From Pezicula radicicola (taxonomy: Eukaryota > Ascomycota > Leotiomycetes > Helotiales > Dermateaceae), in the NCBI GenBank assembly GCA_003008705.1, contig PDUO01000023.1, forward strand, positions 349,312 through 413,311: a stretch of DNA of 64,000 bases. Direction: 5' to 3'. Positions 1-13,130 of this stretch are shown piece after piece; within the stretch, counting starts at the first letter, position 1; each line of letters opens with the position of its first letter. Under the pieces are notes generated by a model that saw only the letters and a list, made by a program, of their open reading frames with translations, did not search any database and was not told where the DNA came from. Made by a program: the position numbers and the translations under genes.

Positions 1-1
1 C

Positions 2-430
2 ACTATCAACTCCTTCACCATGCCAACAAGAAGAGCATTGTGGGCGCGTTTAGTTATACCAGCTCAACATCAGCGATGCTTCAACTTCGCAAAAGATATC
101 TTTGTCCTCGACTCAAACAGCCCTCAAACAGATGTGTCCTTCCTCGTCGATTCAGGACTCTTCGCATACATCGAAAATTTGGTAATCAGCCCCGAGTTTT
201 GGAGAGAAGTGGTTGAGAATAATGTTGTTTATGGGTTGGCTTTTGATCTTTACTGTGTTGTGCGAAAATCATACCAATCGCATCTGAACGTGTCTTTTGC
301 CCTCGATGAGAAGCGATTCACCAAGGAGTCTTCCATGGAGGTCGTCCAGAAGCTCAGACAAGATCTTATTGAAAACGGCTGTGCTCATGAGAGTGAGATT
401 TGGCAATTCGAGCACGGTTTATTGATATGA
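2..430 (+). CDS. 3' end of an unrecognised gene, possibly 2EXR-like
   Basis: The frame is open from base 2, has its first ATG at base 20 and stops at 428-430, so this is probably the last exon of a gene that begins left of the window. The stretch KDIFVLDSNSP followed by a hydrophobic segment and ENLVISPEFW is the kind of 'reported value, then adjacent beta strand' pattern seen in the C-terminal half of fungal 2EXR proteins. That comparison is from memory and weak. A possible splice acceptor (ACATCAG) lies just before the coding-like part, so the ATG at 20 may not be the true start. No catalytic motif is visible. Confidence 0.4.
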   Translation, partial: TINSFTMPTRRALWARLVIPAQHQRCFNFAKDIFVLDSNSPQTDVSFLVDSGLFAYIENLVISPEFWREVVENNVVYGLAFDLYCVVRKSYQSHLNVSFALDEKRFTKESSMEVVQKLRQDLIENGCAHESEIWQFEHGLLI

Positions 431-3400
431 GGAAGCAGGAAGAAAAACATGGGCTGTAATTGTTAATACATGGATGGAATAAAAAGGGCATGTTCGTTGG
501 ATAATTTTGTACGAATTGAAAGATTGAGGAAGGGTGGATCAGTAGTTGAATCAGCAAAAGAGAGTAATCGAAACAACTCTCCAAGGCCAAAGTCTTACCA
601 GTTCTCTAGTTTCCGAAAGCGACCAAATGAGACTACAGAGTTCTTACAGTTTCACTGTCTCCATCCAGGCTATTACAGTGGCGAAGTTGCTGAAGTTTAC
701 GTGTCCAGACATTGCACCGTGCTTCACCGTATGATGGATGAGACACGACATACCAATACTCGAAGTGGCTTCTAAGCAGGAGGTTTATTAGTGATGTGCT
801 TGGCGGTGGTAACATGGTGTAGGAAAGCTATCTATCTATATGAAGGTAAAACACTCGTTGGATAATGGCTATGGTTGATGGGACTGCTGCAAGTGTGGTG
901 CAGAATTGTCTTGTGTGAGCTTGAAATACAATAAGGCTTCATTGGTGATATTTGCACGATAATAAAGCGGGATAAGGATGCCCTGGTGTGGTTTGTTTTT
1001 ATCACCAATAATCACCTGAGGCCAGAAATACGCTTGTTTTCCACCCTTCATTAGTTTTGACTTCATTGTGTCTGTACCTTTGTAACCCTAATCCGTACTC
1101 GAATCACAACCACGAAACACGCCTTCCTCAAAACAACGCCTATTTGTGCTATGAGAAGGAATCTTTGTTCCACCTTTCATGGCCTTACTTCTTTCTGCGC
1201 AGAACTCAAGGCATTCGATGCCTTCCCAACACATCCAACAGATCTGTACAGTCGTATGTTCATTCCACGACATTGACGGAGATTCCGAAGACCAGGCGTG
1301 ACTGGCACGGCAGGCACTGTAGAGTTTTCATTCTCTGACTGTATTAGTAACAGTGCAATGCTTTTTCCGTACTGGCATCTGCTTGTTAATTACAATTTCA
1401 AGGTATGTGGTCATCCTCTGAAATCCTGCAGTGACACAGGCTGCCGAAGATCTCTCAACTACTAGCCACGCCCATAGAGTTAGGGAGTACGCGTGCCTCA
1501 TATGCTTTGGGGTTGAGCCTCGCTCTCGCGACCAAATTCCGGAAATGAATGAGCTTACCGTCAGTACCACACCAACCAATATATCAGTTCCAGAGGCAGG
1601 CCAAAGAATTCCCAAAAAAGAAGAGAGGAGGGATATTGTGATTCAAAGAGCCTAACAATTGCTAGGTATGTCTAGGCTCTCTAAGTCCAGCTTGACAACG
1701 GAGCTGTCTTGCGTGGCCTCGCTCCCATCTCAACGTCGCAAACCGAACCTTCACCCTCCTCAGCCACCACCAGCCTCATCCATCCTGGTTTGAAGCTCAG
1801 ACTTCAAGACCAAACGAATACAACTGCTACTGTGGTGTAATTCAAGTGAGCATACATACAATCAGACTTCAGTCCCAAGCAACAGTTCCGTGAAGCAAGA
1901 GATCGTCGAAAGCTCCTTTTCCGACTGAGCCTCATGGAACTGCAGTGGCGTAAACTGCCTAATGTTCAAACCCCATACTCCTTTCACCCGAGACCAAGTC
2001 CACTTAGACAAGTAACAAAGAAGACTATGAAGACCAATATGGTACAACTCTACTCCTGTCCTTGCATATATTCAAACTAATTCATCAATTCACAGGTGCC
2101 ACCCGCTAAGAGGCAGAAGCGCAGCGTATAGGAGAGTTTATGGATAGGACTGATGTAAGACATGGATTGTACGAATATTAAGAAACAGAACCACGGAATC
2201 TGCACGAAGTAAAGATAATAGCAGCTCCCTCGACATCGACAAAAAGATTGCCGAGGGAGCCGCAATCCGATTAGCTCCGTGGATGTATCCAACGGTCGAC
2301 CGGAGACGACTTGTTGATGGAGAGAAGAGAGCGTTTGAGCACCAATTGGCACAAGCGATTAGCTCGAATTTCTCAAGATACAAGTTGTTTTTTGTCAGCC
2401 TAAAGGCCCTTCAAGACTTCACCACCAATGCAACCCGGGGCGTGGTAAAACAACATTTCAGCAACGCTTACTAGCAATGTATGCCATATAAATCCAGTTC
2501 TCCCCCACTAAAGCTAATTATTTTACAGTTGTTGTTCGGGTTGCCAATTCCACGGAACTTGAATACCCTATGGGGTCGTGGCAATTGACACTAGTGCTGC
2601 TGATAGGCAGAACACCACAATGTCGAGCCCATCAGAGCGCGCTCGTCGAAAGGCAGCTCTCTGTAAATTTGTTGGCTACAGTGGTAACTCTTCTCGACCC
2701 ATAGCCCCAATTTCCAGCACTTGAAGACTTCGTCCATATCCTCCAAAGTCTCCAAGCACCATGAACTACCAAAAACACGAACTACGCTCAACTCGTTCCT
2801 CATATCCAGGTCTTCGGCGAATTGGAGAAAGTTCATCTCTCAATACCAAATCATGACTTCCCTGCCATACTCTACTGTGTATACCACCCTGACAACAACG
2901 ATGTAATCTTTCTAAATAGAGTTCCCTTTACCAAAGCTAATATTTTATAGTTGTTCGGTTCTCTAGCTCCACAGTCGCCGGCCATATGTCTCTTCAAAAG
3001 ACACAACATCTCAACAATGGTCATGATTGTCAAGGGGATGACATATTGCAAAGTCACTCAAAGCTTATCATCAAGGTACACTATCTAGATTATCCCTAAA
3101 CCTCAAAACTAATGATGTTTAGTCATTACTCGATCTTGGAAAGCCAGTTTTTATCTGAAGTCTAATTTGATGAGGAATCCAAGGTTCGGCAAGCAGAGAA
3201 GATTAAGGCGCCCAAAACAGTCGACTGCTTGCAATGTCTATCAGGTACACCATCAACTTCCCTTTTCGACAATCTTCTTGACGAGACACCCCCTGCTTAT
3301 CGCCTTGTACAATTACCGGGAAATTAAGGAAGGAAGGAAAGGTTATGCGCTGGAAGATCACGATGTTTATACCACCAGAAGAGCGCGAAAGACTGAAATT

Positions 3401-4805
3401 TGTCGATTATAGGGCACATAACTAGTCAATCGGAATGGTTATTTGGAAGAGACATAGTGGGTCCAGCAATAAAGCCCATTTGCTTCTAGCTCACAACTAG
3501 CTGCACAGCCAGCTCGAAGAAGAAGGACACTGAGTCCATTACTCTAGCTTTTAGAAAGCAATGGACTAAGGGATAAAGAGATATCCTCTCTCTGAAGATG
3601 AAACAGACGACTCATACTATGTGCAGAGCAAAACGCCTTCGTTGATATTCGAAGGACTTTGGATATCTGGCAATAGTGTGGAAACATAGCATCGCTAAGA
3701 CGACTATCTCCCCCTATACAGATTTTTATGCAGGGCCGATACGCGAGATACCGAATTAGGGAATGCTTGATACCGCTAGGATCTTTCTTTGAACCTCCCT
3801 ACTTGGGGTGCGGCAAAGTAATAAAAAAACTTTTAGGGCGTCTAGTCCTGATCAACTATTTGCTCTGCGGCATGGACGCTTATCTCAAGAACACGGACGA
3901 TTTTGCTAGAATGGTTGAGCCGGAATCAAACGGTTCTGAGTGTGCAAAGGCCGCATGGTATACTACAGCATGTGAACGTGTTCGTGACCACGTCAAGGTG
4001 GATCAGGGATGATTCAAGCGGCACTAAACTCCGTGCAATGGACGGTACCTTATTTCATCACAGCGAACACCAATTATGATAAATGCGTGGGCGGACAACT
4101 TTCACTCTAATGCTTTTGGCACTTTGACGGATGGGTTAAGGGCGCTAGCTGGAATAGCATTGCCTGCTAGTTGCTTTTATGTTGCCATGATTGCGGAAGC
4201 GATCGACCATTGTACAGTATGGAGAACGAGGATTGCTTTTTCGAGCACGGGATCTCGCTCAACATCCACAGACTCACAATGGCAACCAAAGACCATCCGT
4301 CTTTGAACTGGCTCGAGGATTTCATAAATTTGATGGTTGCCACCTCAAACACGTTCAACTAAACCGTTGGGCTGAGAATAGAGTAAGTTCTTATTCTAAT
4401 CATACTAAATATCAAAGCTAATAGCAACTGATAGGCTAGATACATTGTAAATGTCCACACTGGAAGTGTAGTCGAAAACAGCACTCTTCTTGTCCACACA
4501 TTGATAGTTCTTCTTTCGAATACATGGATTGGTCGTTTTATTTACGGCCAGCTTGACCGTCTCAACTCACCTATCATCACAAGTTACTGAAACATTTTAT
4601 TCATTGCGCCCCTCAAACCCAGTTCGTAACATTTTATCATGCCTAAAACGGAAGCGAAAATCAATAGGGATTGGAGTAGCTTGTATATTCCCGGGCCCAC
4701 TGTGTTCTAGCCATCTATGAACCTGTCATAAAAGCAAAGACTTAGGCTTGTTTCAGTTCGTAGTAAATACCGTCACCGTATTATCCGTGTAATTGATATT
4801 GAGAT
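431..4805. other. Accessory stretch without a supported gene; decayed fragments
   Basis: No complete gene could be built here. Short open, coding-like stretches occur (for example 1431-1655 + and 4191-4386 +, the latter ending at a good GTAAGT donor at 4384), but none connects to a full product. A segment at 2497-2553 is repeated in diverged form at 2921-2972. Both consist of an intron-like end (CTAAT...TTTTAYAG) followed by TTGTTCGG, which suggests a tandem duplicated and decayed exon. Confidence 0.4.
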
Positions 4806-4931
4806 ATGGATGGGAACTTATTAACTCGTACTTTCGAAGTGTTTGGTATTGGTGAATTCTCCATGGTGTATATCGTGAAAGATCGTGACAACGGCATCGA
4901 AGTGGCGTTGCGTATTCATAGCCCTAATTTC
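4806..4931 (+). pseudogene. Relic of a protein-kinase N-lobe
   Basis: An ATG-initiated frame carries a glycine-loop-like motif, FGIGEFSMVYIV, followed by KDRDNGIEVALRI. This fits the subdomain I-II pattern G-x-G-x-F-S-x-V-Y ... V-A-x-K of eukaryotic kinases, most like the SRPK type. The ATP-binding lysine is replaced by arginine (ALRI), and no HRD or DFG motif follows before the frame ends at 5045. It is therefore at best a decayed 5' piece of a kinase gene. The motif is short, so chance resemblance is possible. Confidence 0.3.
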
Positions 4932-7900
4932 TGCCTAAATCTTGAACTCGTGTCGCTTCATGCAGTATGTCTCGCTTCGAATGCTACCCGTTATAATGAA
5001 GCACAGTCTCTGAATAAATGTCACATCTCGAAATACCGCCATTAACGATAACATTACCGTAGGGTACTTCGTGTCGGCGCTTCGTTGACGGCGCAGCGAC
5101 ATGAAAAGAAGTCTACAGCCGCAACTACCACACCTGGGGAGTGCTGCTTTCACAGTAGCTGTCCTAGGATTGCCATGTAAACTAGACGAGACATAAGGCA
5201 GGTTGAGAACGAAGGTCATCTACAGCCGAGAATCTCGTAGGAGGATCATCAAGCTTGCAGATACCAGGCGCTTCAACGGAGGAGCTGAAGGTTAGCGAAT
5301 ATCTCCTCAGGTCGTTGTTGTGATAAAGATCCCCGTGGTGCCTCATAGTCTCCATCTTGATACCCAGCAAAACCCATACCCCTCTGGTTTCGTTTGTCTA
5401 CTTCTCTTCAGCTACCATATTATTAATACATTTACTAATATTCAATGTGCAGATTCGCAATGATGTCCTCAATCGAAATTCAGAAGTGGCCGAAAGTACA
5501 AGCACCTCTTTCCGTTCTATCTTCTTCCTCCGTCGAATTATCATTCTACACCAAACGACAACGGTGTCTCCACAACCTACAGCAATATGTCATCATCACG
5601 CAAGTTGACGCACGGCTTTGGAAGAACGATGACCACGCTTTGGACGCGGTGGCTTGCGAGGAGGGCGAAATGATGGTAGCATCTGATGCTATACAAAGCG
5701 TAGCATATGTATGTGTCTTATTCGACGCCTGCTCTGAATCTAGCGTATGGTGTCATATACGTCTACATAGTGTTAGGGGTCCCCACTACGGTCATGAAAA
5801 AATCTCCAGCAGCACAGTCGTCTGCAGACAACACTAGACACTTGCGGGACGTCACAGGCTGTGATTTGGATTTCAGGAGATTCATGTTCGAACGGAATGA
5901 ACAACAAGTTTCAAAGGTTAATTCGGACTTCACACCTCAAGATTCTCTCCCTATATCTCTGCAGGCTGATGGACCTCCAAGGACAGCAGTATCAAAACAC
6001 CGCCATACCGAGGAGTACAACCTACAGTGATGTCAGATGCGATACAATGAATCTCCAAGAGTCCGGGGCTGGCCTTCAAGTGTCTCTACCCAACAACCAC
6101 CCAAGCCTTCCCACCTCGTATGGGCTTTGACCATGGAAAGGGTCTCTCAAGGGTTAATGAGAGCATAATCATAAACACTGGCATCTATTACTCCTGGTAG
6201 AATACGAACTAGAAGTAGGTATTTGGCGGCTGTCAAGGTTGCAGTCATGCAAAGAGCTGACCTACTGAGGGCCAACGCTATTTACCTGAACGGCAGACCA
6301 ACTCATATTTCGACAGGGTTTCAGTGTGCCTCTCTGATTGGCAGCAATAGGAGTTGAGAGTGTGGATATGTTGAAGATACGACGGTAGAGGGTCTTGCTC
6401 ACTACGTGGATGTTCCGATTGTTAACTTCTTTTCAGGTAATTACTTATCCCTCACCGAAAGTTTCAGCCTTTACTTTCTAAGTGCAATTGGCTTGTGGGC
6501 TTCACCATGAACGTAGTAGGAACCCCAGCCACCGCAGAGGCTCCCTTGAAGTAATTTGCCACGCTCTATCTTGACTCAGTCATAAACCAACATGTTTCCG
6601 AATCTCAGTTGACGAAGTACGAGACTCAGAACGACCTCAATCGGATTGAGTAGTATTACTGGATGGCGCGGTGTATGTAATGCGTCAGGAACATGAAGAG
6701 ACGTATGGTATAAATAGCAATAAGGATCCTAAATCTGGAGGAGAAAATAACTGGCATGCGCAAGGAACAGATACAAAGGGAGAGAGGAGAGTGTACCAGT
6801 GTAAAGTCGGTCCTAGGAGGGCTGGCTAGAACGGGCTAAACTGTTCTGCACCATCACCACCTTCGCAATTCTTTCTATACCAGCTGTCTTTAGTAATGAA
6901 GAGAGATTAATCATATTCATACTCTACCCTCAAGGCCGACGTTACTCAGATCACAATACATCTGACATGTGTCGGAAAATAAGCGAAGCGACACATCGAA
7001 ATTCATGCAACTCAGTATTTTACACTTTAGTCATCCTTTAGGATAGTAGAGAAATACCATAACTAATCACACTTTCAAGAAGAAACATGCTTATTACTTT
7101 TCAGGGCAGTTGCTAGTAAGTTCGGTGATGACAGCGATGCTGTCCATACGAAGAAGCGAGCACACTCAAGGGAAAGAATTCGAGCAATGGAGGGGTTGGA
7201 TGACTACGGGAGATTTTGCAAAGACTCATGAAACAGTAATAATGCCTGTTTTGGAGATTGCCCCAGGTACGTGTGGGGATAAGTAAAGGAATAGTAGAAG
7301 GAAATAATGCGAAGACTTGAATGAAGCCACCATCTCAGAGTTGAGTGGTGGTTACCAATATACCTTCAAAGAATGCTACCCGGAGCCACACCAAATATCG
7401 GTGAGTAAGAGGCCAAGGAAAGCAGGATTTATTGTCACTTTTCAATCTCAGGTGAATTAAGTAAGCCGATAGGGTATTATTCCAAGCTCGTAGCTAGTAA
7501 TACCTAATTGTTGAGCCTTGTGTCTTGGAATTTTGTGTTTCACTTGAAACTCCCATCTAGAGATTTTATTTGGGCCCTGCCTCACTTTCTGCAAATGTAC
7601 AGAAACTATTTGGAATCATGATCACCATCCATGCTGAAACTGCTTGCATTTCTTTTGAGGAGTGATATTATAACTTCGCTCAATAACAATCTATAGACGA
7701 ACATAGAAGATAAATTCCACCTAACACTCTCTTTCTGAGTTTCTTGCTCTCCCTCTTCTCTCCTCTTTCCCCTTCCACTTCCCCACGTTCGAATCTGGCG
7801 CTGAGAGTACAATAAGTGTGTCGCAGGCATGGTTTTGAATCCACACGACGTTGGTTTGGGTAACATGGTGGGGATCACCGTGCAAATGCCGCTTGAAATC

Positions 7901-10900
7901 CGAAATATTCTACTCCGCTTGCCATATTGTACCATCGCCAGGTAGTCCAGGCATCTAAACGTCTCTAAAATATTCTTGTTGAATTACTCATACTCGCGTT
8001 GTTGCCATTTCTTAGATTGTTGTCAAGAAGAAAATAATAACTAGTTAAAGTTACAGCTTCATGGTAGGTAAGGAGGATTCGAGGAGAAGGGGCAAGAGGT
8101 GATATATCTAGCTATTAATTAGTTGGTGGCGGGCTAAGTAGAAATATTTGTGGAAGCTTCTAAAGGGGATTTGTCTGCTGCAGCTACTCCACGAGGGTTC
8201 GGCATCAGGGTGGCTTGAACTCGTGAATCTGGTGCATACTGTTGAAGGTCGTTTTGTGTGTGTACACCGAGACTAACTTTTGCTAGAAATTCTCAATTCT
8301 CTTTTGAGGGGTCTACTCGAGAGGTCAGACAAAGTGGTCGAGAAAGATATCCGTTTGGCGGGCTTGAGTTACCCGGTTCGTCTGAGTTACTGAGATTTGG
8401 TGTCGCTAACTCCCTCAACGTAGAAGGGTTATCGAGACCTAGAGTCGCAAGGAACTCGGCATCCATAGGCGTTGCGAGATCTTACTGTTGATATTGGAGA
8501 TCGAGTATTGTTTGGGCAGGTACAGCAATCTCATACTGCTGGCCAAAGCTTTCAGAAGTGAGTGCATTCTTGATGTTCTTAATGACCTGTCGAAACAGCA
8601 TGATGATGGGGGCAATGTTGGTAGAGGTGGATAGTGTTAGATTGTATGTCGAAAGCCGATGTAGTACATGGGGTGGTACGTTAAACAGGGTACCTGCATG
8701 TGAAAACGACGACGACCGAGAGATAATATGAGTCGTCCAAAGCCCATGTAGTACACAGGGTCTTGCAGGATCTTTTCGGTGATATTTTAACTCAAGCGCT
8801 GCTTCGGCAGGTACAACTTTCCGTGTCGAGTATCGTGTGGTAGTGGTGCTTCCCTAGGTACCCGTACTCGATTGACATAGGGGCTATCCCTGCTGCAACG
8901 GCCTCTGCGTCTTTAAAGCTCCGGCGGAAGGCTAGGGTAGAGGATCTCTTCCATTCGTTGTTTCCCTCCTTTCTAATCTTATTGTCAAAGCTCCCGGAGC
9001 CTAGGAGTTGATAAGTTAGTTGATCAAGGAAAGAAAGTCGGTTGGATTGAATCATGAATGAGGCCCTGTGAATGAAAGCAATGGAATGAGAACAAAGGGA
9101 TGGCTTACAGTGCAGTCAGTTTGTTGAAATTGAAGGATCTCTTTCGTATTCATCATTAATACGATCGATCCTTCCATCTCCTTAGCTCGTGGTAGAGTGA
9201 ATTGAGGTGTAGGTATAGGAGGATAGAATGGGATTTTGTGTATTTGTATTCGCTTGATAGTTTGCTTAATTCGGATACGAACGAGGATGAGGGTAGGGAG
9301 CGTGCAGAATATGGGGAATCTAGTGCATTCTTGACCGAGGCACCGACTTCGTAGTCGCTTGAAGCTTGAATGCATCTTAATGTGTTAGCATGGAAATACC
9401 TGGCTGCAGCGCGTAGTCATACCGTTTAGATGCTGCAATGAAGCAAAGCTTTAGATATGATCTAGAAGTTGGCATAGGAAAAGCAGACAAACTGCATGAG
9501 TCTTTATTGGCTGGCGTTGTGATGACATGCTCGAGTTGAGAAATAATAGAAGAAATTGAAAATTTTCGATTTGATCTCAAGTGTTAACCTTGTGGGAATT
9601 CAAATATGAGTTACAGGAATCTTGCACAATTGGTTGCTAAATAAGTAAAGCACTGAAATAACTACTGTTACTTCTTCAAAGGTATGGGTGTTGCAGGAAA
9701 GTTTTCAATCAGCTGATTATTGTGACAAATTTCCGGGAAACTGCGAATTAAAATGACTGGACGCTAAAGCATGGGAGCCTCGTTTGCTTCAGACCACGCA
9801 TCCCAGGTCGATGATATCCGTTTTGATTATTGCATCCAAGAGAAGAGTCTCCAATATCATGCTCCTCAATTTCTTACTCACCAAAGACATTACCTGATAT
9901 CCTCTGTACTCTATTCCACCTAGTCGGCCAACTGGCATGGAGATGCCATTGTGCTCACACAAAGCAAGACAAACTTCTTTCCTCTCTTCAAACGCTTGGC
10001 TCAATACTCGAACCTCCATTTCCGAGTGCACAACAGGCCTGAGGTCTCACATTTGTGTTTACTTGCACTACATCTCGAGCCTCGATACCGGTATGGCTCT
10101 TTTGGACAATAAGCTTCCTGACGAAGTTTATGCTGGAGCGGCGGAGGAATTACCAAACCACCCTGTCAATGCACCAAGTAAGACCATCCTGTTACTTCGT
10201 CGGAAAGGGATGGCGTTTGGCAAAATTCCCGTGCGCTATTCAAATTCAGCTAATCATAAATTGATTAAAGCTTCAGGCACGCAACTAACTGTCATTTGCC
10301 CTCACGATGCTCCTAAGCTCTAGCCTAGGAGCTGGGCTGGGGCTCCCGAATCCAGAAAGAGTATCAAGCTCTCTTGTGTGCCTTTGACACCAACCTCTAC
10401 ACCATCAATCGCCTCCTCTTCCCTCCGCACTCCCACCACCCACGCGGCCGTCGAGATCTGAAGCTTCAGATTCACCAGCACGTCAATATCACCGTCAATG
10501 CGGCCCATGGTTAGGCTTGTAACACACTGGGGTCAAATTGATGAGGCACTGCACGAGGCAGAAATGCAGGCCCTGGACGGGGGTGGAATACGGATATTTC
10601 GCCGGAGTCAGAACACGTTGAATACGTTGAACATGACACAACGGGGACGATCTGGCACTACTTTGGAGAAATTTATGGCTCTGATACGGGAAGCCACTGC
10701 AGAATTAACACATCTTTGAATAGGGAGACATCTAGGTTCCCGAAGCTCATAAGACGACTACTTCTGATGCTAAGACCGGATGGTGGTTTATGGGTCCTCA
10801 ACCATTATCCATTCAAGTTCACCTGTCCTGGTTTGCTTCGGATCTCTATTATGGTATTACCATTCATTTTCTACAACAACCCGATCCCTTCTACAGCTCC

Positions 10901-10918
10901 ACCACCACAACCCCCAAG
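4932..10918. other. Accessory stretch without a supported gene
   Basis: Several small open stretches are present, including 5707-6030 (+, 107 codons, ATG start, no recognisable domain) and 10093-10323 (+). Around 7829-7942 an ATG frame contains QMPLEIRNILLRLPY, which resembles an F-box or 2EXR start (LPxEIRxxI), then ends at a possible AG|GT donor without a traceable next exon. Nothing here justifies a gene call. The sequence looks like a graveyard of small duplicated genes. Confidence 0.35.
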
Positions 10919-11574
10919 ATGGCAGACCCCAACAGCAACCTCCAAGGTGCTCCAGGTAATTATAAGTTTCATTCATCCCCTGTGTTTGTCATTATTCTTA
11001 CTGTTGTCAATATCTTTCCACAGTGCGCATTAATAAACTCGATTTACTCATAGAGAATGATTGCTAATAATTTTAACAGTTCAATTCTGCCAAATTTGCG
11101 ACCTAGAGCTTAGATGCCTACGACCTATCCATCACAATTGGGTACTAGCTTTGCTTAAGGAAAACAATGGTGATACAATCATACCGATTTGAATTGGTCA
11201 GTCCTTAACCATTTGACGCCTCAGATCCATCTCTAATTCTACCACCAGCAGCTCCTAAGCACCGCTTTGTCGGTGTAGAGACTCGCAGGGACAGTTTCCA
11301 GCGTAGGGAGTCCTTTATCTCACAACATCCTGATCAAAAATCACACGTGGCTCCTCCGCCTTTCTCTTCCCGTCAAGCGGCAAATCTGCCAACTCTACCA
11401 ACTGGCTAGCGTGATATTCTAATCAAGTCCCGCGACTTGGAAGCTATCCACAAGTTCGAGACGATTACCGAAACTTACGTCAGCCCAGAGGAGCCAGAAG
11501 TATAACCACCTGCACCAACTGTCGCAGAGTCACGACGACGTCGTCTACGACAAAAATTGAAGCAGCTGTTATGA
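10919..11574 (+). pseudogene. Decayed two- or three-exon gene with in-frame stops
   Basis: ATG at 10919 opens a 37-nt exon ending at CCAG|GTAATT. An acceptor at 11078-11079 leads to a frame reading VQFCQICDLEL and stopping soon after. From 11224 one frame is clearly coding-like (basic and proline-rich, ending in an RRRRLRQKLKQLL segment) but is cut by TAG at 11407, TAA at 11503 and TGA at 11572. Each stop differs from CAG, CAA or CGA by one C-to-T change, the pattern left by repeat-induced point mutation. Product unknown. The short CxxC near the start could be the remains of a zinc-binding motif. Confidence 0.45.
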
Positions 11575-12634
11575 ATGATTATCTTTGGCTATGATGTTCA
11601 AACTGAGGGGCCTTCATATTGACATGTTGAGCTTCAATGGGGAGCTATTGTTGGTCTGGAAGATAGAAAGCGATGTCTCGAAGGCGACCTGGGACACTTT
11701 TCGGAGCATTCGGAAGATACATGAGGAGCATGACATTTTTGGAGGTTAAATGAAGTAGGTGGATGGTTTTAGGGGAATGTCTCTTCGTAGGTAATAGCAA
11801 ACCTATAGCATCATTTCACATACAGGTTTATGGGTACTAGAGTGTTGCCCAATAATTCAAGCTGCTCAATATGGTTACATCATATTGTTACATCACTCTA
11901 CAAACTTTCCTCGCGAAGGGTTGGAGTGGGCCTACTTCTAAGTTTTGTTATTGTCGATACTCTGCATCGCTTATAGCCGAGATGTCGTGACGCTGAGGTA
12001 TCATCGGAAGTCCTGCAAATGGCTAAGAAAATTCTAAGATAAACTGGCTCTAGATATTTGAGTTTGTAAGCTGTTTATTGTAAAATGGTGTTGGGGTTCC
12101 GGTTTGATGGGATGGGCTTGCTCTCAGCAAAGTTGAATGACCGGTGACTTGGAGTGAGTTTGACAGCAAAGCAAAGAAACAAGTCGCTGACGGATAGCAA
12201 TTAACAAATAATCTTTCACCGTCCACTGTGATAGTTATTTTCTTCGTTCTTGTTGATTGTTGTGCGCCATAGTAATTATTGCCATGAAATGGAGCAAGCA
12301 CAATACATTGTGACTTTCTTGTTCAAAGTGCAGCACCTCTAAATAGCTCTCCAAAAAGGTTCAACTGGCTAGGAATACTTGGCCAATATATGAAGCATAA
12401 TATTTCTGTTGTTCTAGATACAATCTTAAGAAAGTCAGTTACAATGCTGCACAATGCATCAAGTACGTAGCGAGGCAACGCTTCCAGTACGGTGCCGATC
12501 TGGAACACAATTCCTTTCTTCCACTTTCGCGCCTGCGCGACACTTTTCACCAACATCAAGTTCAACAATCATTCCTCATCGAAATCAAGTCAAACTCAAC
12601 AAACCCCACCACCAAAGCACCAAAGCTTGTGACC

Positions 12635-13130
12635 ATGGATGTAAGATACACGATCTACCATGTCATGTGGGTACAAACTAACAGTCATCAGATTCACAAG
12701 TATCATAAAGAGAAGGGTTAGCCGACGCAACATCTGGAATATTGTTTTAGAGAGGTAAGCATTGTCTTTCCTGGTGAGTTCTTTGGGACGAGATACTAAT
12801 AACTCGTATTAGAGAGGACTCCTCGATGATGAGAACGACGACGAGGGTCCAGATGTCAATGACACCTCTTTTTCAATCCGTTTTCGCGCTTGGTGAGAGT
12901 TTCCCTGAATTATGTGTTTGACACCTGCTAAATCTTACCAAGTCTCCAATATATAGGCTGTGAATGCCCGTCGTTTTCCACAACTCCATCCGGAACCCGA
13001 ACACACTCACATCAAAGACCATCTGAATTCAACGAAAATCTAGAGATAAGACAAAAGCTCTATCTTCTGGAATGAAGAAACGCTATACTGAAAGATCGAT
13101 ATAACGATGTTCTCAATGGTTTCCGGGGTT
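12635..13130 (+). pseudogene. Decayed member of the MDI(L/H)K tandem family
   Basis: This copy shares the gene start of the intact gene at 14434: ATGGAT followed at once by GTAAG, an intron, and then an exon of exactly 63 nt (12692-12754) beginning IHKYHKEKG. Exon length and both phases equal those of the copies at 14495 and 15504. A TAG (from CAG) interrupts this exon at its tenth codon. The third exon (from 12813) is acidic and diverges. Downstream, 13010-13130 reads like a helical protein with stops. No Cys6 module is visible, so the copy has lost or never had that part. The upstream 'TTTCGCGCCT' segment is also shared with the copy at 15446, which supports duplication including the promoter. 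Confidence 0.6.

Noticed and set aside
7780..7795. tRNA T-loop-like GTTCGAATC
   Set aside because: No acceptor stem, A-box or other arms around it.
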